Of a stretch of 48,336 bases of DNA, positions 42,498 through 48,336 are shown piece by piece; the stretch's first letter is position 1, and each line of letters starts with the position of its first letter. The position numbers were made by a program, and so were the translations under genes. The DNA comes from Lachnospiraceae bacterium (GTDB taxonomy: Bacteria > Bacillota_A > Clostridia > Lachnospirales > Lachnospiraceae). The DNA lies in NCBI GenBank assembly GCA_016291475.1, contig JAEEXJ010000010.1, forward strand, positions 1 to 48,336. Reading direction: 5' to 3'. The notes under the pieces are model-generated. The model did not search any database, had not been told where the DNA came from, and saw nothing but the letters and a program-made list of their open reading frames with translations.

Positions 42498-42911
42498 ATG
42501 TCTGTAAAGAAAATACTTCAAAATACATGCATACTTGCTGCTCTGATGATATTGGCAGTGTTTGCCTGCTCGGTGATCTGGTCCGGTGTCACCGCGGAAA
42601 TCGAACTTGTATTTCTGTTGTTTGGGCTTGCGCTTGTAATATCGGTAGTGAATTTCCTGTTTGATGAGTTTATGAATCTTTCGCTTATTGCAAGCTACAT
42701 TGTCAGATATTTCGTCACCACGGGAATTGTTATGCTGCTTGGATTCATCGTCGGATGGTTCTTCCCGAGTAACTTCTGGATGGCATTTATCTACGTAGGT
42801 ATCGTATTTGTACTTGCCTATGCAATAGATGTCTTTAAGGTGCAGAAAGATATCTCGTACATCAACGAGCATATCAGAACAAAGGGTGAAGAAAGCATCA
42901 AACAGCATTGA
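42498..42911 (+). CDS. DUF3021-family membrane protein, LytTR partner
   Basis: The 137-residue protein has four hydrophobic helices (about 10-30, 36-58, 72-97, 98-116) and a charged C-terminus. Small four-helix proteins of the DUF3021 group occur next to stand-alone LytTR regulators and are thought to inhibit them at the membrane. The gene begins five bases after the LytTR stop. Confidence 0.85.
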   Translation: MSVKKILQNTCILAALMILAVFACSVIWSGVTAEIELVFLLFGLALVISVVNFLFDEFMNLSLIASYIVRYFVTTGIVMLLGFIVGWFFPSNFWMAFIYVGIVFVLAYAIDVFKVQKDISYINEHIRTKGEESIKQH

Positions 42912-43012
42912 AGATCAATTTGCGAAGAACTCTTCCCGGAGATGTAATGCAGATGTCAAACGGAGAAATATGGAATACAATACGACCGGATAAAACGGAA
43001 TTGGTGGCAAAA

Positions 43013-43462
43013 ATGAATTATAAACTTGTTCCATATACAGATGATTATTATCAGTTTGTATATGATTTGAAAAAGACTGTTTACAGACAATATGTTGAGG
43101 AGTGTTGGGGAGAGTGGAATGAAGCTGTTCAGAAAGAAATGTTTGACAGATTTATTGACTCTGCAAAGGAGGATACGCACCTCATTTTTTCTCAAGGACA
43201 AGTGATAGGCTTTTATAATGGAACAACTCTGGATGATGGCAGTTATGAAATCGGTAATATCTGCATAACTCCGGAATATCAGAACCACGGATTAGGAACA
43301 CAAGTCTTGAGGGATGTTTTAGCCATTCACAAAGCTAAAGACATTCATATTCAATATTTCAAGCAAAACCCGGTGGGCAGACTATATGAAAGGCTTGGGT
43401 TTGTGCCTGATGGCGAGAATGACTTTCACTATGTTATGAAAAGATTCGGTGAAACTGATTGA
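43013..43462 (+). CDS. GNAT-family N-acetyltransferase
   Basis: ATG 43013 gives the natural beginning MNYKLVPYTDDYYQFVYDLK; the frame is open upstream to a TTG at 42908 which overlaps the DUF3021 stop. Product 149 residues. The acetyl-CoA motif ITPEYQNHGLGTQVLRDVL is near residue 90, and YERLGFVPDG closes the fold. The acceptor is unknown. The gene is convergent with the vanZ-like gene, with no terminator visible in the 13-base gap. Confidence 0.88.
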   Translation: MNYKLVPYTDDYYQFVYDLKKTVYRQYVEECWGEWNEAVQKEMFDRFIDSAKEDTHLIFSQGQVIGFYNGTTLDDGSYEIGNICITPEYQNHGLGTQVLRDVLAIHKAKDIHIQYFKQNPVGRLYERLGFVPDGENDFHYVMKRFGETD

Positions 43463-43475
43463 AAAGAACACAAAA

Positions 43476-44015
43476 TCAATATTCGCGTTTTTTTGACATA
43501 CGTGAAACGGCAAAGTATATCAATGCACCGATTGCAAATCCCGTAGTATTAAGGAGGACGTCATCTATATCTGAACAGCGGTCGAAAAACGGCAGCTGTG
43601 ATATTTCGATGAGCAGCGGAAAAGCAGTCCCGGCCAGTAAGGCCTTCGGGAGATTATTTAATTTCTTAAAGCAGACAGGCCAAACTATCCCTACCGGAAT
43701 GAACATGGTAATGTTTCCGAAAATATTTACTTTCCATCCGTCATATCTTTCCCAAATAAATGTAAAAGGTCTTATATTTGTCCAAAACGGAAAAACTCTG
43801 TTTTTGTCAAAGGTCAGTGTTCCTATGTGTCCGTCCACATGATGAAGCGGGAAATAAACCATTCTGCATATAACAACAATGCATACATAAACCATGAGAA
43901 GGTTAAGTTCACGCTTTAAAACGAATTTCTTATTAACGGTATTGACTATGATTCTGGCTACTATCCAGGCTAAGGTTATAAAGCAGATCATGTGAAAATA
44001 TGTTATCGTGATCAT
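43476..44015 (-). CDS. VanZ-like family membrane protein
   Basis: ATG 44015 with GGGAGAG is chosen over ATG 44063, since the first 16 codons of the longer form lie in the promoter. The 179-residue protein has about four to five membrane helices and the VanZ-like signature: RPFTFIWERYDGWKVNIFGN followed by ITMFIPVGIVWP, and SDIDDVLLNTTGFAIGAL near residue 148. VanZ confers low-level teicoplanin resistance in enterococci; most relatives have unknown roles in envelope biology. It is divergent from the TetR gene and shares its promoter region. Confidence 0.88.
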   Translation of the reverse strand: MITITYFHMICFITLAWIVARIIVNTVNKKFVLKRELNLLMVYVCIVVICRMVYFPLHHVDGHIGTLTFDKNRVFPFWTNIRPFTFIWERYDGWKVNIFGNITMFIPVGIVWPVCFKKLNNLPKALLAGTAFPLLIEISQLPFFDRCSDIDDVLLNTTGFAIGALIYFAVSRMSKKREY

Positions 44016-44036
44016 TTCTTGTTCTCTCCCGAATTC

Positions 44037-44051
44037 TAATGTGTCACACTT
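44037..44051. promoter_or_regulatory. Operator-like repeat O1, TAATGTGTCACACTT
   Basis: The first of two identical 15-bp copies contains the 9-bp palindrome GTGTCACAC. It overlaps the -35 region of the TetR promoter and lies downstream of the - strand promoter start. Confidence 0.7.
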
Positions 44052-44078
44052 GTGACCGTACACGGCGTATTATATAAT
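44050..44078 (+). promoter_or_regulatory. Promoter of the TetR-family gene
   Basis: TTGTGA at 44050-44055 and TATAAT at 44073-44078 are 17 bases apart and point to the TetR gene 80 bp downstream. The -35 box touches operator repeat O1. Confidence 0.65.
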
Positions 44079-44097
44079 GTATATTGTCATAAAACAA
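44069..44097 (-). promoter_or_regulatory. Promoter of the vanZ-like gene
   Basis: On the - strand TTGTTT (44097-44092) and TATAAT (44074-44069) are 17 bases apart. Its -10 box overlaps that of the TetR promoter, so the two promoters compete face to face. Confidence 0.6.
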
Positions 44098-44107
44098 TGC
44101 GCTTAAG

Positions 44108-44122
44108 TAATGTGTCACACTT
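44108..44122. promoter_or_regulatory. Operator-like repeat O2, TAATGTGTCACACTT
   Basis: An exact copy of O1, 71 bp away (about seven helical turns), sits between the TetR promoter start and the TetR start codon and just upstream of the -35 box of the vanZ-like promoter. Confidence 0.7.
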
Positions 44123-44159
44123 TTGCATTATATGTGGCATATGACAGGATTGTCGGGAT

Positions 44160-44711
44160 ATGAATAATACAAACGGAAGAATAGCACAACGATCGCGGAT
44201 GAAAATGGTTAATGCGCTTTTTTCTCTAATGGAGCAATATTCTTTTGGCGAGATAACCGTCACACAGATCGCACAGGAATCAGGATTATCCAGAAAGACT
44301 TTTTACAGACTCTTTTCGTCCAAGGAGAAAATACTGATCTATCAATACGATCTCTGGTTTAAGGAAATACTTGCACGCATTAAAGATGAGAAGCTACACA
44401 GTTACTGGGATGTAGTCCAATGTTTTTTTGATTTCTGCGAACAACACAAAGACTTGCTTGCATTGCTGAAAAGGCGGCAGGTGCTTTCCATGTTCTTTGA
44501 ATACATTGAAGATAATTCGATAACGGTATTTGAGTATGTTCATTCCAAAGAAACCGCTCACAATTATTCCGCGCCTATGCCGTATCTTTTGGCATACAGT
44601 GTAGGCGGTATGTTCAGTATGCTGGTCAAATGGGTCGAGAATGATATGGATGTTGAGTCAACGGAATTTCTTAAGATAATCAAAGCGGGATATATGTCTC
44701 CGAGATTATAA
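44160..44711 (+). CDS. TetR/AcrR-family regulator
   Basis: The 183-residue protein has a TetR helix-turn-helix in residues 8-55: SRMKMVNALFSLMEQYSFGE, ITVTQIAQESGLSRKTFYRLF, SSKEKILIYQY. The C-terminal part resembles the TetR_C group found in regulators of the dihydroxyacetone-kinase DhaS type. It is transcribed divergently from the vanZ-like gene, with two identical operator-like repeats in between, so it probably represses both itself and vanZ. Confidence 0.92.
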   Translation: MNNTNGRIAQRSRMKMVNALFSLMEQYSFGEITVTQIAQESGLSRKTFYRLFSSKEKILIYQYDLWFKEILARIKDEKLHSYWDVVQCFFDFCEQHKDLLALLKRRQVLSMFFEYIEDNSITVFEYVHSKETAHNYSAPMPYLLAYSVGGMFSMLVKWVENDMDVESTEFLKIIKAGYMSPRL

Positions 44712-44855
44712 GGCATTGAGCGGTGTAAAGAATGCTTATTCTATTGCTCAGAGAGCCGGGGCATACACAAAATTTGCTGGGTGTTTCCGTAATCCATAGA
44801 GGGCAGGCAGGATGAACGCCGTAGCATTATCCCGGTAATAAAAGATAATATATCG

Positions 44856-44889
44856 AATGGCGGAAATGAGATAACTCATGCCCGCCATT
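44856..44889. terminator. Bidirectional terminator between TetR and HxlR genes
   Basis: AATGGCGG pairs with CCGCCATT and an inner ATGAG/CTCAT stem closes it. It lies between the convergent TetR (+) and HxlR (-) genes, followed by TTGTG on the + strand. Confidence 0.75.
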
Positions 44890-44895
44890 TTGTGT

Positions 44896-45225
44896 TTATT
44901 CTTCAAGGCTCTGTTTATAATTTTTTCCCCAATCTTCCATGGACTTTATGATCGGACGCATGGACTCGCCTAGCTCGCTTAACGCGTATTCAACACGGGG
45001 CGGAACTTCGGGATATACGGTACGGGTAATGATACCGTCCGCCTCCATGGAACGCAGACTGTCTGTAAGCACCTTCTGACTGATCCCATCCAGAGATTTC
45101 TGTAATTCATTAAAACGCCAGGGACGGACAAGGAGATTTCTCATAATGAGCAGTTTCCATTTGCTTCCGATCAGGCTGACTGTTGTGGCTACGGGGCAAA
45201 CAGGCAATTCATCCTTTGTTTTCAT
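44896..45225 (-). CDS. HxlR-family winged-helix regulator
   Basis: The 109-residue protein fits HxlR regulators in length and motifs: LPVCPVATTVSLIGSKWKLL with the conserved Cys10, LLVRPWRFNELQKSLDGIS, QKVLTDSLRSMEADGIITR and VPPRVEYALSELG. Such proteins sense aldehydes, quinones or electrophiles through the N-terminal cysteine and control a divergent oxidoreductase. The divergent DNA here holds only a nitroreductase-like remnant. An inverted repeat GTTAC-N6-GTAAC (45308-45323) upstream of it is a candidate binding site. Confidence 0.93.
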   Translation of the reverse strand: MKTKDELPVCPVATTVSLIGSKWKLLIMRNLLVRPWRFNELQKSLDGISQKVLTDSLRSMEADGIITRTVYPEVPPRVEYALSELGESMRPIIKSMEDWGKNYKQSLEE

Positions 45226-45307
45226 AATAAATACCTCTTTTTTTCCAAAACATCATATTTGAATGTTATATATAAATTGTATTGTTTTGGCTGCTGTAAA
45301 TCAATAG

Positions 45308-45323
45308 GTTACAAAAAGGTAAC
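45308..45323. promoter_or_regulatory. Inverted repeat GTTAC-N6-GTAAC, possible HxlR operator
   Basis: The repeat sits between the divergent HxlR gene and the nitroreductase-like remnant, 83 bp from the HxlR start codon. TAG and TA extend both arms imperfectly. Confidence 0.4.
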
Positions 45324-45376
45324 TATCTAATAAATTAGTGCGTACTTACAATGTGTTTAGACTTCTGCGATAATAA

Positions 45377-45559
45377 AGACGACACGAAGGAAATGGTGCC
45401 TGCAGAAAAAAATTATCGGAGGTACATATCAAGGCACTTATGAAAGAAGGGGGCGTTCCCGATAATTATATATGTCATGGCTTTGTTGTTTTCGGATATA
45501 TGGACGGGCGGCAGCCGCTCAGCAAGCGGGGGAGAAGCCCGGACGAGTACAGATCATAG
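45377..45559 (+). pseudogene. Nitroreductase-like C-terminal remnant
   Basis: One frame open from 45377 to the stop at 45557-45559 reads, from ATG 45440, MKEGGVPDNYICHGFVVFGY followed by MDGRQPLSKRGRSPDEYRS. This resembles the end of nitroreductase-family flavoproteins, where an Ala-x-Gly-Tyr-like strand precedes a basic tail. No N-terminal part is present; upstream is a promoter-like region with the HxlR operator. HxlR regulators often control a divergent nitroreductase, so a deletion that removed most of the enzyme is a reasonable explanation. The evidence is short and the call tentative. Confidence 0.45.
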
Positions 45560-45576
45560 AGTGAGAAGGTGATGGT

Positions 45577-46350
45577 ATGGAACAGGCAGAGATGAGAGAA
45601 TATCTGATAAAGACGCTCCTGGCTGAAAAGCCGGATTATAGAGACATGGAAATCCCTGAAGAAACGGGAGAGCAGAAAAGACTTCTCAGGAGTCTGTTTA
45701 ATGTGCGAATGCCGGGTAAGATCAGTGAGGATTTTCTGAGGGTTCAGGATGAATACCTTCAGGATATGGCGTTAGAAAAAGGGATTACGGATCTTAGGAA
45801 TCTGCAACCGATGGAAGAAGGTATCTACCTCTGGCAGGGTGATATCACGACGCTTCGATGTGATGCAATCGTGAATGCTGCCAACAGTGGGATGACAGGT
45901 TGTTATCAGCCTTGTCATAACTGTATTGATAACTGTATCCATACATATGCCGGTATACAGCTAAGAAATGCCTGCGCTGATATTATGGAAAAGCAGGGTT
46001 ATGAGGAACCGACCGGACAGGCAAAGATCACGCTGGGATTCAATCTGCCCTGTAAATATGTCCTGCATACTGTCGGCCCTATTGTGAGCGGAACTTTAAC
46101 AAAAGAACATGAAAAACTTCTTGCATCATGCTACAGATCATGTCTGGAGCTGGCCGATAAGAACGGCGTGAAGAGTATTGCGTTTTGTTGTATATCTACA
46201 GGGGTGTTCATGTTCCCGAATGAAAGAGCGGCACAAATCGCAGTTCAGACTGTAAGGGGATACAGGAAAGAACATGGTAACGGAATCGAGGTGATATTTA
46301 ATGTTTGGAAGGATATCGACTATGAAATCTACCGGGAATTACTCGGATGA
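45577..46350 (+). CDS. Zinc-containing macrodomain, protein-ADP-ribose hydrolase
   Basis: The 257-residue protein is a Zn-macrodomain of the kind encoded beside SirTM in staphylococci and streptococci. An N-terminal helical part (1-80) precedes the macro fold: WQGDITTLRCDAIVNAANSG (residues 86-105) binds the adenine and distal ribose, GCYQPCHNCID supplies the zinc ligands Cys109, His114 and Cys116, and IHTYAGIQLR and CCISTGVFMFP complete the ligand pocket. Known members remove mono-ADP-ribose placed by SirTM. The gene overlaps the sirtuin gene by 29 bp. GAAGGTGATGG is the ribosome binding site. Substrate here is unknown. Confidence 0.95.
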   Translation: MEQAEMREYLIKTLLAEKPDYRDMEIPEETGEQKRLLRSLFNVRMPGKISEDFLRVQDEYLQDMALEKGITDLRNLQPMEEGIYLWQGDITTLRCDAIVNAANSGMTGCYQPCHNCIDNCIHTYAGIQLRNACADIMEKQGYEEPTGQAKITLGFNLPCKYVLHTVGPIVSGTLTKEHEKLLASCYRSCLELADKNGVKSIAFCCISTGVFMFPNERAAQIAVQTVRGYRKEHGNGIEVIFNVWKDIDYEIYRELLG

Positions 46351-47170
46351 GATAAAGAAACTTAAGAAAGCCATAGAAGAAGCAGATGCTGTCGTGATCG
46401 GAGCGGGAGCGGGGCTTTCGACCTCTGCCGGCTTTGTTTATAACGGGGAGCGTTTTGAGAAGTATTTCTCGGAGTTCGGTAAGAAGTATGGATTTAAGGA
46501 TATGTATTCCGGTGGATTCTATCCTTATGAGACTCCGGAGGAGATGTGGGCTTACTGGTCGAAGTTCATCTTCGTCAACAGATATATGGATGCACCGAAG
46601 CCTGTTTATGAAAATCTGCTTTCTCTGGTAAAGGATAAGGATTATTTTGTCATCACTACTAATGTGGATCATTGTTTTCAGAAGGCAGGGTTTGATAAGA
46701 AGCGACTGTTTTATACGCAGGGAGATTACGGTCTGTTCCAGTGCAGCGAGCCCTGTTCGGATGAAACGTATGAAAATGAAGAGATGGTAAGGAACATGGT
46801 AGAGCAACAGAAGGACATGAAAATCGAGGCGGCTTTGATTCCAAAATGTCCGAAGTGCGGGAAGCCTCTTACGATGAATCTAAGGTCGGATGAAAAATTT
46901 GTTGAGGACAAAGGCTGGCATGAGGCAGCGAGGAGGTATCGTGATTTTCTGCAAAGCCATGACGGAAAGATCCTGTATCTGGAACTGGGCGTAGGCTATA
47001 ATACTCCGGGTATCATCAAGTATCCTTTCTGGCAGATGACGGAAAAGAATCCGAAAGCAATATATGCCTGCGTGAATTTTGACGAAGCAGCCTGCCCTGA
47101 GGATATCAGGGAACAGGCCATCTATATCGATGGTGATATCGGGCAGGTGATAGTAGAATTGAGGAAGTGA
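46322..47170 (+). CDS. Class M sirtuin (SirTM), probable protein mono-ADP-ribosyltransferase
   Basis: ATG 46322 (GGAAGGAT upstream) gives 282 residues; ATG 46301 with AGGTGAT is also possible and adds seven. NAD-binding Rossmann motif GAGAGLSTSAGF at residues 27-38, TTNVDHCF at 112-119 (in place of TQNID), QGDYG at 133-137 where deacetylase sirtuins have the catalytic His, and zinc cysteines 141/145 and 176/179. Loss of the deacetylase His and the sequence style mark class M, which transfers ADP-ribose to proteins (GcvH-like carriers in characterised cases) rather than deacylating. It is cotranslated with the macrodomain and followed by a DUF1848 gene. Confidence 0.93.
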   Translation: MKSTGNYSDEIKKLKKAIEEADAVVIGAGAGLSTSAGFVYNGERFEKYFSEFGKKYGFKDMYSGGFYPYETPEEMWAYWSKFIFVNRYMDAPKPVYENLLSLVKDKDYFVITTNVDHCFQKAGFDKKRLFYTQGDYGLFQCSEPCSDETYENEEMVRNMVEQQKDMKIEAALIPKCPKCGKPLTMNLRSDEKFVEDKGWHEAARRYRDFLQSHDGKILYLELGVGYNTPGIIKYPFWQMTEKNPKAIYACVNFDEAACPEDIREQAIYIDGDIGQVIVELRK

Positions 47171-47174
47171 TTTC

Positions 47175-48113
47175 ATGATCATAAATACGGGGATGCGTAC
47201 GGATATACCGGCGTTCTACCACGAATGGCTGATAAACAGAATAAAAGAAGGCTTTTTGATGGTGCGCAATCCATATAACCCGTCTCAGGTGACCAGGTAC
47301 AGCTTGTCCCCGGAGGTTGTGGATCTGATCGCATTCTGTACAAAGAATCCTGCACCGATGCTGCCGCATATGGATGCGTTAAAGCCTTACGGTCAATACT
47401 GGTTCGTTACCATCACGCCGTACGGAAAAGATATCGAGCCGAATGTACCGGATAAGCAGAAAGTAATGGAAGATTTTAAAGAGCTTTCTGATATTGTTGG
47501 CATAGACAGCGTTGGATGGAGATATGATCCTGTCTTTGTGGATGATAAGCATTCCGTGGACTGGCACATCGATCAGTTTGAGCAGATGACCGCAACACTG
47601 TCCGGATATACGAAGACTTGTGTGATCAGCTTCATTGATATCTATAAGAAGGTGGAGCGGAATTTCCCGGGAGCAAGGGCGGTTTTTAAGAAGGACAGAC
47701 TGACGATCGGTAAAGCTTTTATTGAAATCGCAAAGCGGCATGATATCACTATCAGGCCGTGTGCCGAGGGAAATGACCTCGAACCGTATGGTGCTGATTG
47801 CTCCGGATGCATGACGGTGAAGACTTTTGAGACTGCACTTCATTCACGGCTTGATGTTCCTAAACGAAGCAGGAATCAGAGGAACAACGAGTGCACATGT
47901 CTTTTGGGTACAGATATCGGAGCATATGATACCTGCGGTCATCTTTGCAGGTACTGTTATGCCAATGCAAATGCGGCACTTGTACGAGAGAATATGAAGA
48001 AGCATGATCCAAAGTCGCCATTTCTGATTGGAAATTGTCACCCTGGCGATGTGATCCATGAGGCGAAGCAGATAAGCTGGCTGGATATGCAGATGAGGCT
48101 GGAGATATTTTAA
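47175..48113 (+). CDS. DUF1848-family protein with C-terminal CxxxCxxC motif
   Basis: The 312-residue protein begins MIINTGMRTDIPAFYHEWLI and contains MVRNPYNPSQVTRYSLSP and FCTKNPAPMLPHMDAL, characteristic of DUF1848. Cys254, Cys258 and Cys261 in TCGHLCRYCYAN have the C-x3-C-x2-C spacing of radical-SAM iron-sulfur sites, here at the C-terminal end instead of near the N-terminus. More cysteines occur at ADCSGC and ECTCL. A radical-SAM-like barrel or an iron-sulfur enzyme is suggested, but no reaction is known. It starts five bases after the SirTM stop, so it is part of the macrodomain/SirTM operon. Confidence 0.9.
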   Translation: MIINTGMRTDIPAFYHEWLINRIKEGFLMVRNPYNPSQVTRYSLSPEVVDLIAFCTKNPAPMLPHMDALKPYGQYWFVTITPYGKDIEPNVPDKQKVMEDFKELSDIVGIDSVGWRYDPVFVDDKHSVDWHIDQFEQMTATLSGYTKTCVISFIDIYKKVERNFPGARAVFKKDRLTIGKAFIEIAKRHDITIRPCAEGNDLEPYGADCSGCMTVKTFETALHSRLDVPKRSRNQRNNECTCLLGTDIGAYDTCGHLCRYCYANANAALVRENMKKHDPKSPFLIGNCHPGDVIHEAKQISWLDMQMRLEIF

Positions 48114-48236
48114 GCATGTTTCAAAGGAAATATTGTTATCACAAAAAGATATAGGCAACAGTGAAATGCTGAAATTATATCCAATATACATGTTATCATT
48201 TTAAATTGAAGACCTATAAAAGGATGAGAAAGAGTT

Positions 48237-48336
48237 ATGAGGTTGGCGGCTTATCAATTTGCCGTATGTGGTGATATTGATCATAATCTTGAAATAATAA
48301 AAAAAGCTATAGTGAGTGCATCAGAGAATAAGGTGG
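48237..48336 (+). CDS. Nitrilase/carbon-nitrogen hydrolase family protein, N-terminal fragment
   Basis: The frame starts at ATG 48237 and is cut by the window end. The visible 33 residues, MRLAAYQFAVCGDIDHNLEI then IKKAIVSASENKV, fit the first strand and helix of the nitrilase superfamily (amidases and related enzymes). The catalytic Glu, Lys and Cys lie beyond the window. The upstream gap of 123 bp suggests its own transcription or read-through from the DUF1848 gene. Confidence 0.7.
   Translation, partial: MRLAAYQFAVCGDIDHNLEIIKKAIVSASENKV

Noticed and set aside
46301..46321. Upstream start for SirTM at 46301
   Set aside because: It has a good AGGTGAT ribosome binding site, but these seven extra residues overlap the end of the macrodomain frame. 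Both starts remain possible; I used 46322.
1..48336. Prophage, integrative element or biosynthetic gene cluster
   Set aside because: I found no integrase, capsid, transposase, relaxase, NRPS or PKS gene. The gene content is that of an ordinary accessory-rich chromosomal region.

Overview
The window looks like chromosomal DNA of a gut or rumen Firmicute close to the Lachnospiraceae (Butyrivibrio-like). The reasons are moderate GC, AGA-rich arginine usage, AGGAGG-type ribosome binding sites, hemicellulose-degrading glycosidases and many small TetR, GntR, LytTR, AraC, WYL and HxlR regulators. This placement is inference from style and gene content; there is no rRNA. I see no phage, IS transposase, tRNA or CRISPR array. 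Almost all genes lie on the + strand. The exceptions are an HD-GYP-like gene, a vanZ-like gene and an hxlR-like gene.

Layout. 1-4.8 kb: a transglutaminase-like membrane protein (cut by the window start), a DHH phosphoesterase, a large REP-like palindrome and a GH43 glycosidase. 5.2-9.8 kb: a TetR regulator, then a YtrA-type GntR/ABC-2 operon (regulator, ATPase, two permeases, CPBP protease) behind a promoter carrying a perfect 21-bp palindrome. 9.8-13.0 kb: an AlkD-like protein, a HAD phosphatase and a convergent HD-GYP-like protein. 13.1-16.9 kb: a heterodimeric BmrCD-like ABC exporter preceded by a promoter, a 26-codon leader peptide and an intrinsic terminator, which is the layout of a ribosome-mediated attenuator. 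16.9-23.4 kb: HflX, a second REP-like element, a tandem GT-C mannosyltransferase fusion, an aldo/keto reductase, a lipoprotein and a frameshifted small gene. 23.4-26.6 kb: a GH67 alpha-glucuronidase and a rhodanese-TtcA fusion. 26.7-33.1 kb: Nudix, TIM-barrel, VOC, GT2, GNAT, ANT(9)-like nucleotidyltransferase, tandem GNAT and a membrane protein. 33.1-33.5 kb: an array of hairpins with an exact 62-bp period. 33.6-41.0 kb: GH27, a phospholipase C-like protein, WYL, RidA, YjbR, ACT, GGDEF, AraC/GyrI-like and an NAD-dependent epimerase. 41.2-45.2 kb: a second CPBP protease, a LytTR/DUF3021 pair, GNAT, divergent VanZ/TetR genes with paired operators, and HxlR beside a nitroreductase-like remnant. 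45.6-48.1 kb: a zinc macrodomain, a class M sirtuin (SirTM) and a DUF1848 protein. The window ends in the start of a nitrilase-family gene.

How the genes work together. GH43, GH67 and GH27 would trim decorated xylan and galactoside oligomers inside the cell. The ABC operons, the CPBP proteases and the aminoglycoside-type nucleotidyltransferase suggest defence against antibiotics or peptides. The most interesting systems are the macrodomain/SirTM/DUF1848 operon, which looks like a reversible ADP-ribosylation module with an unusual partner, the leader-peptide attenuator ahead of the ABC exporter, and the 62-bp hairpin array.
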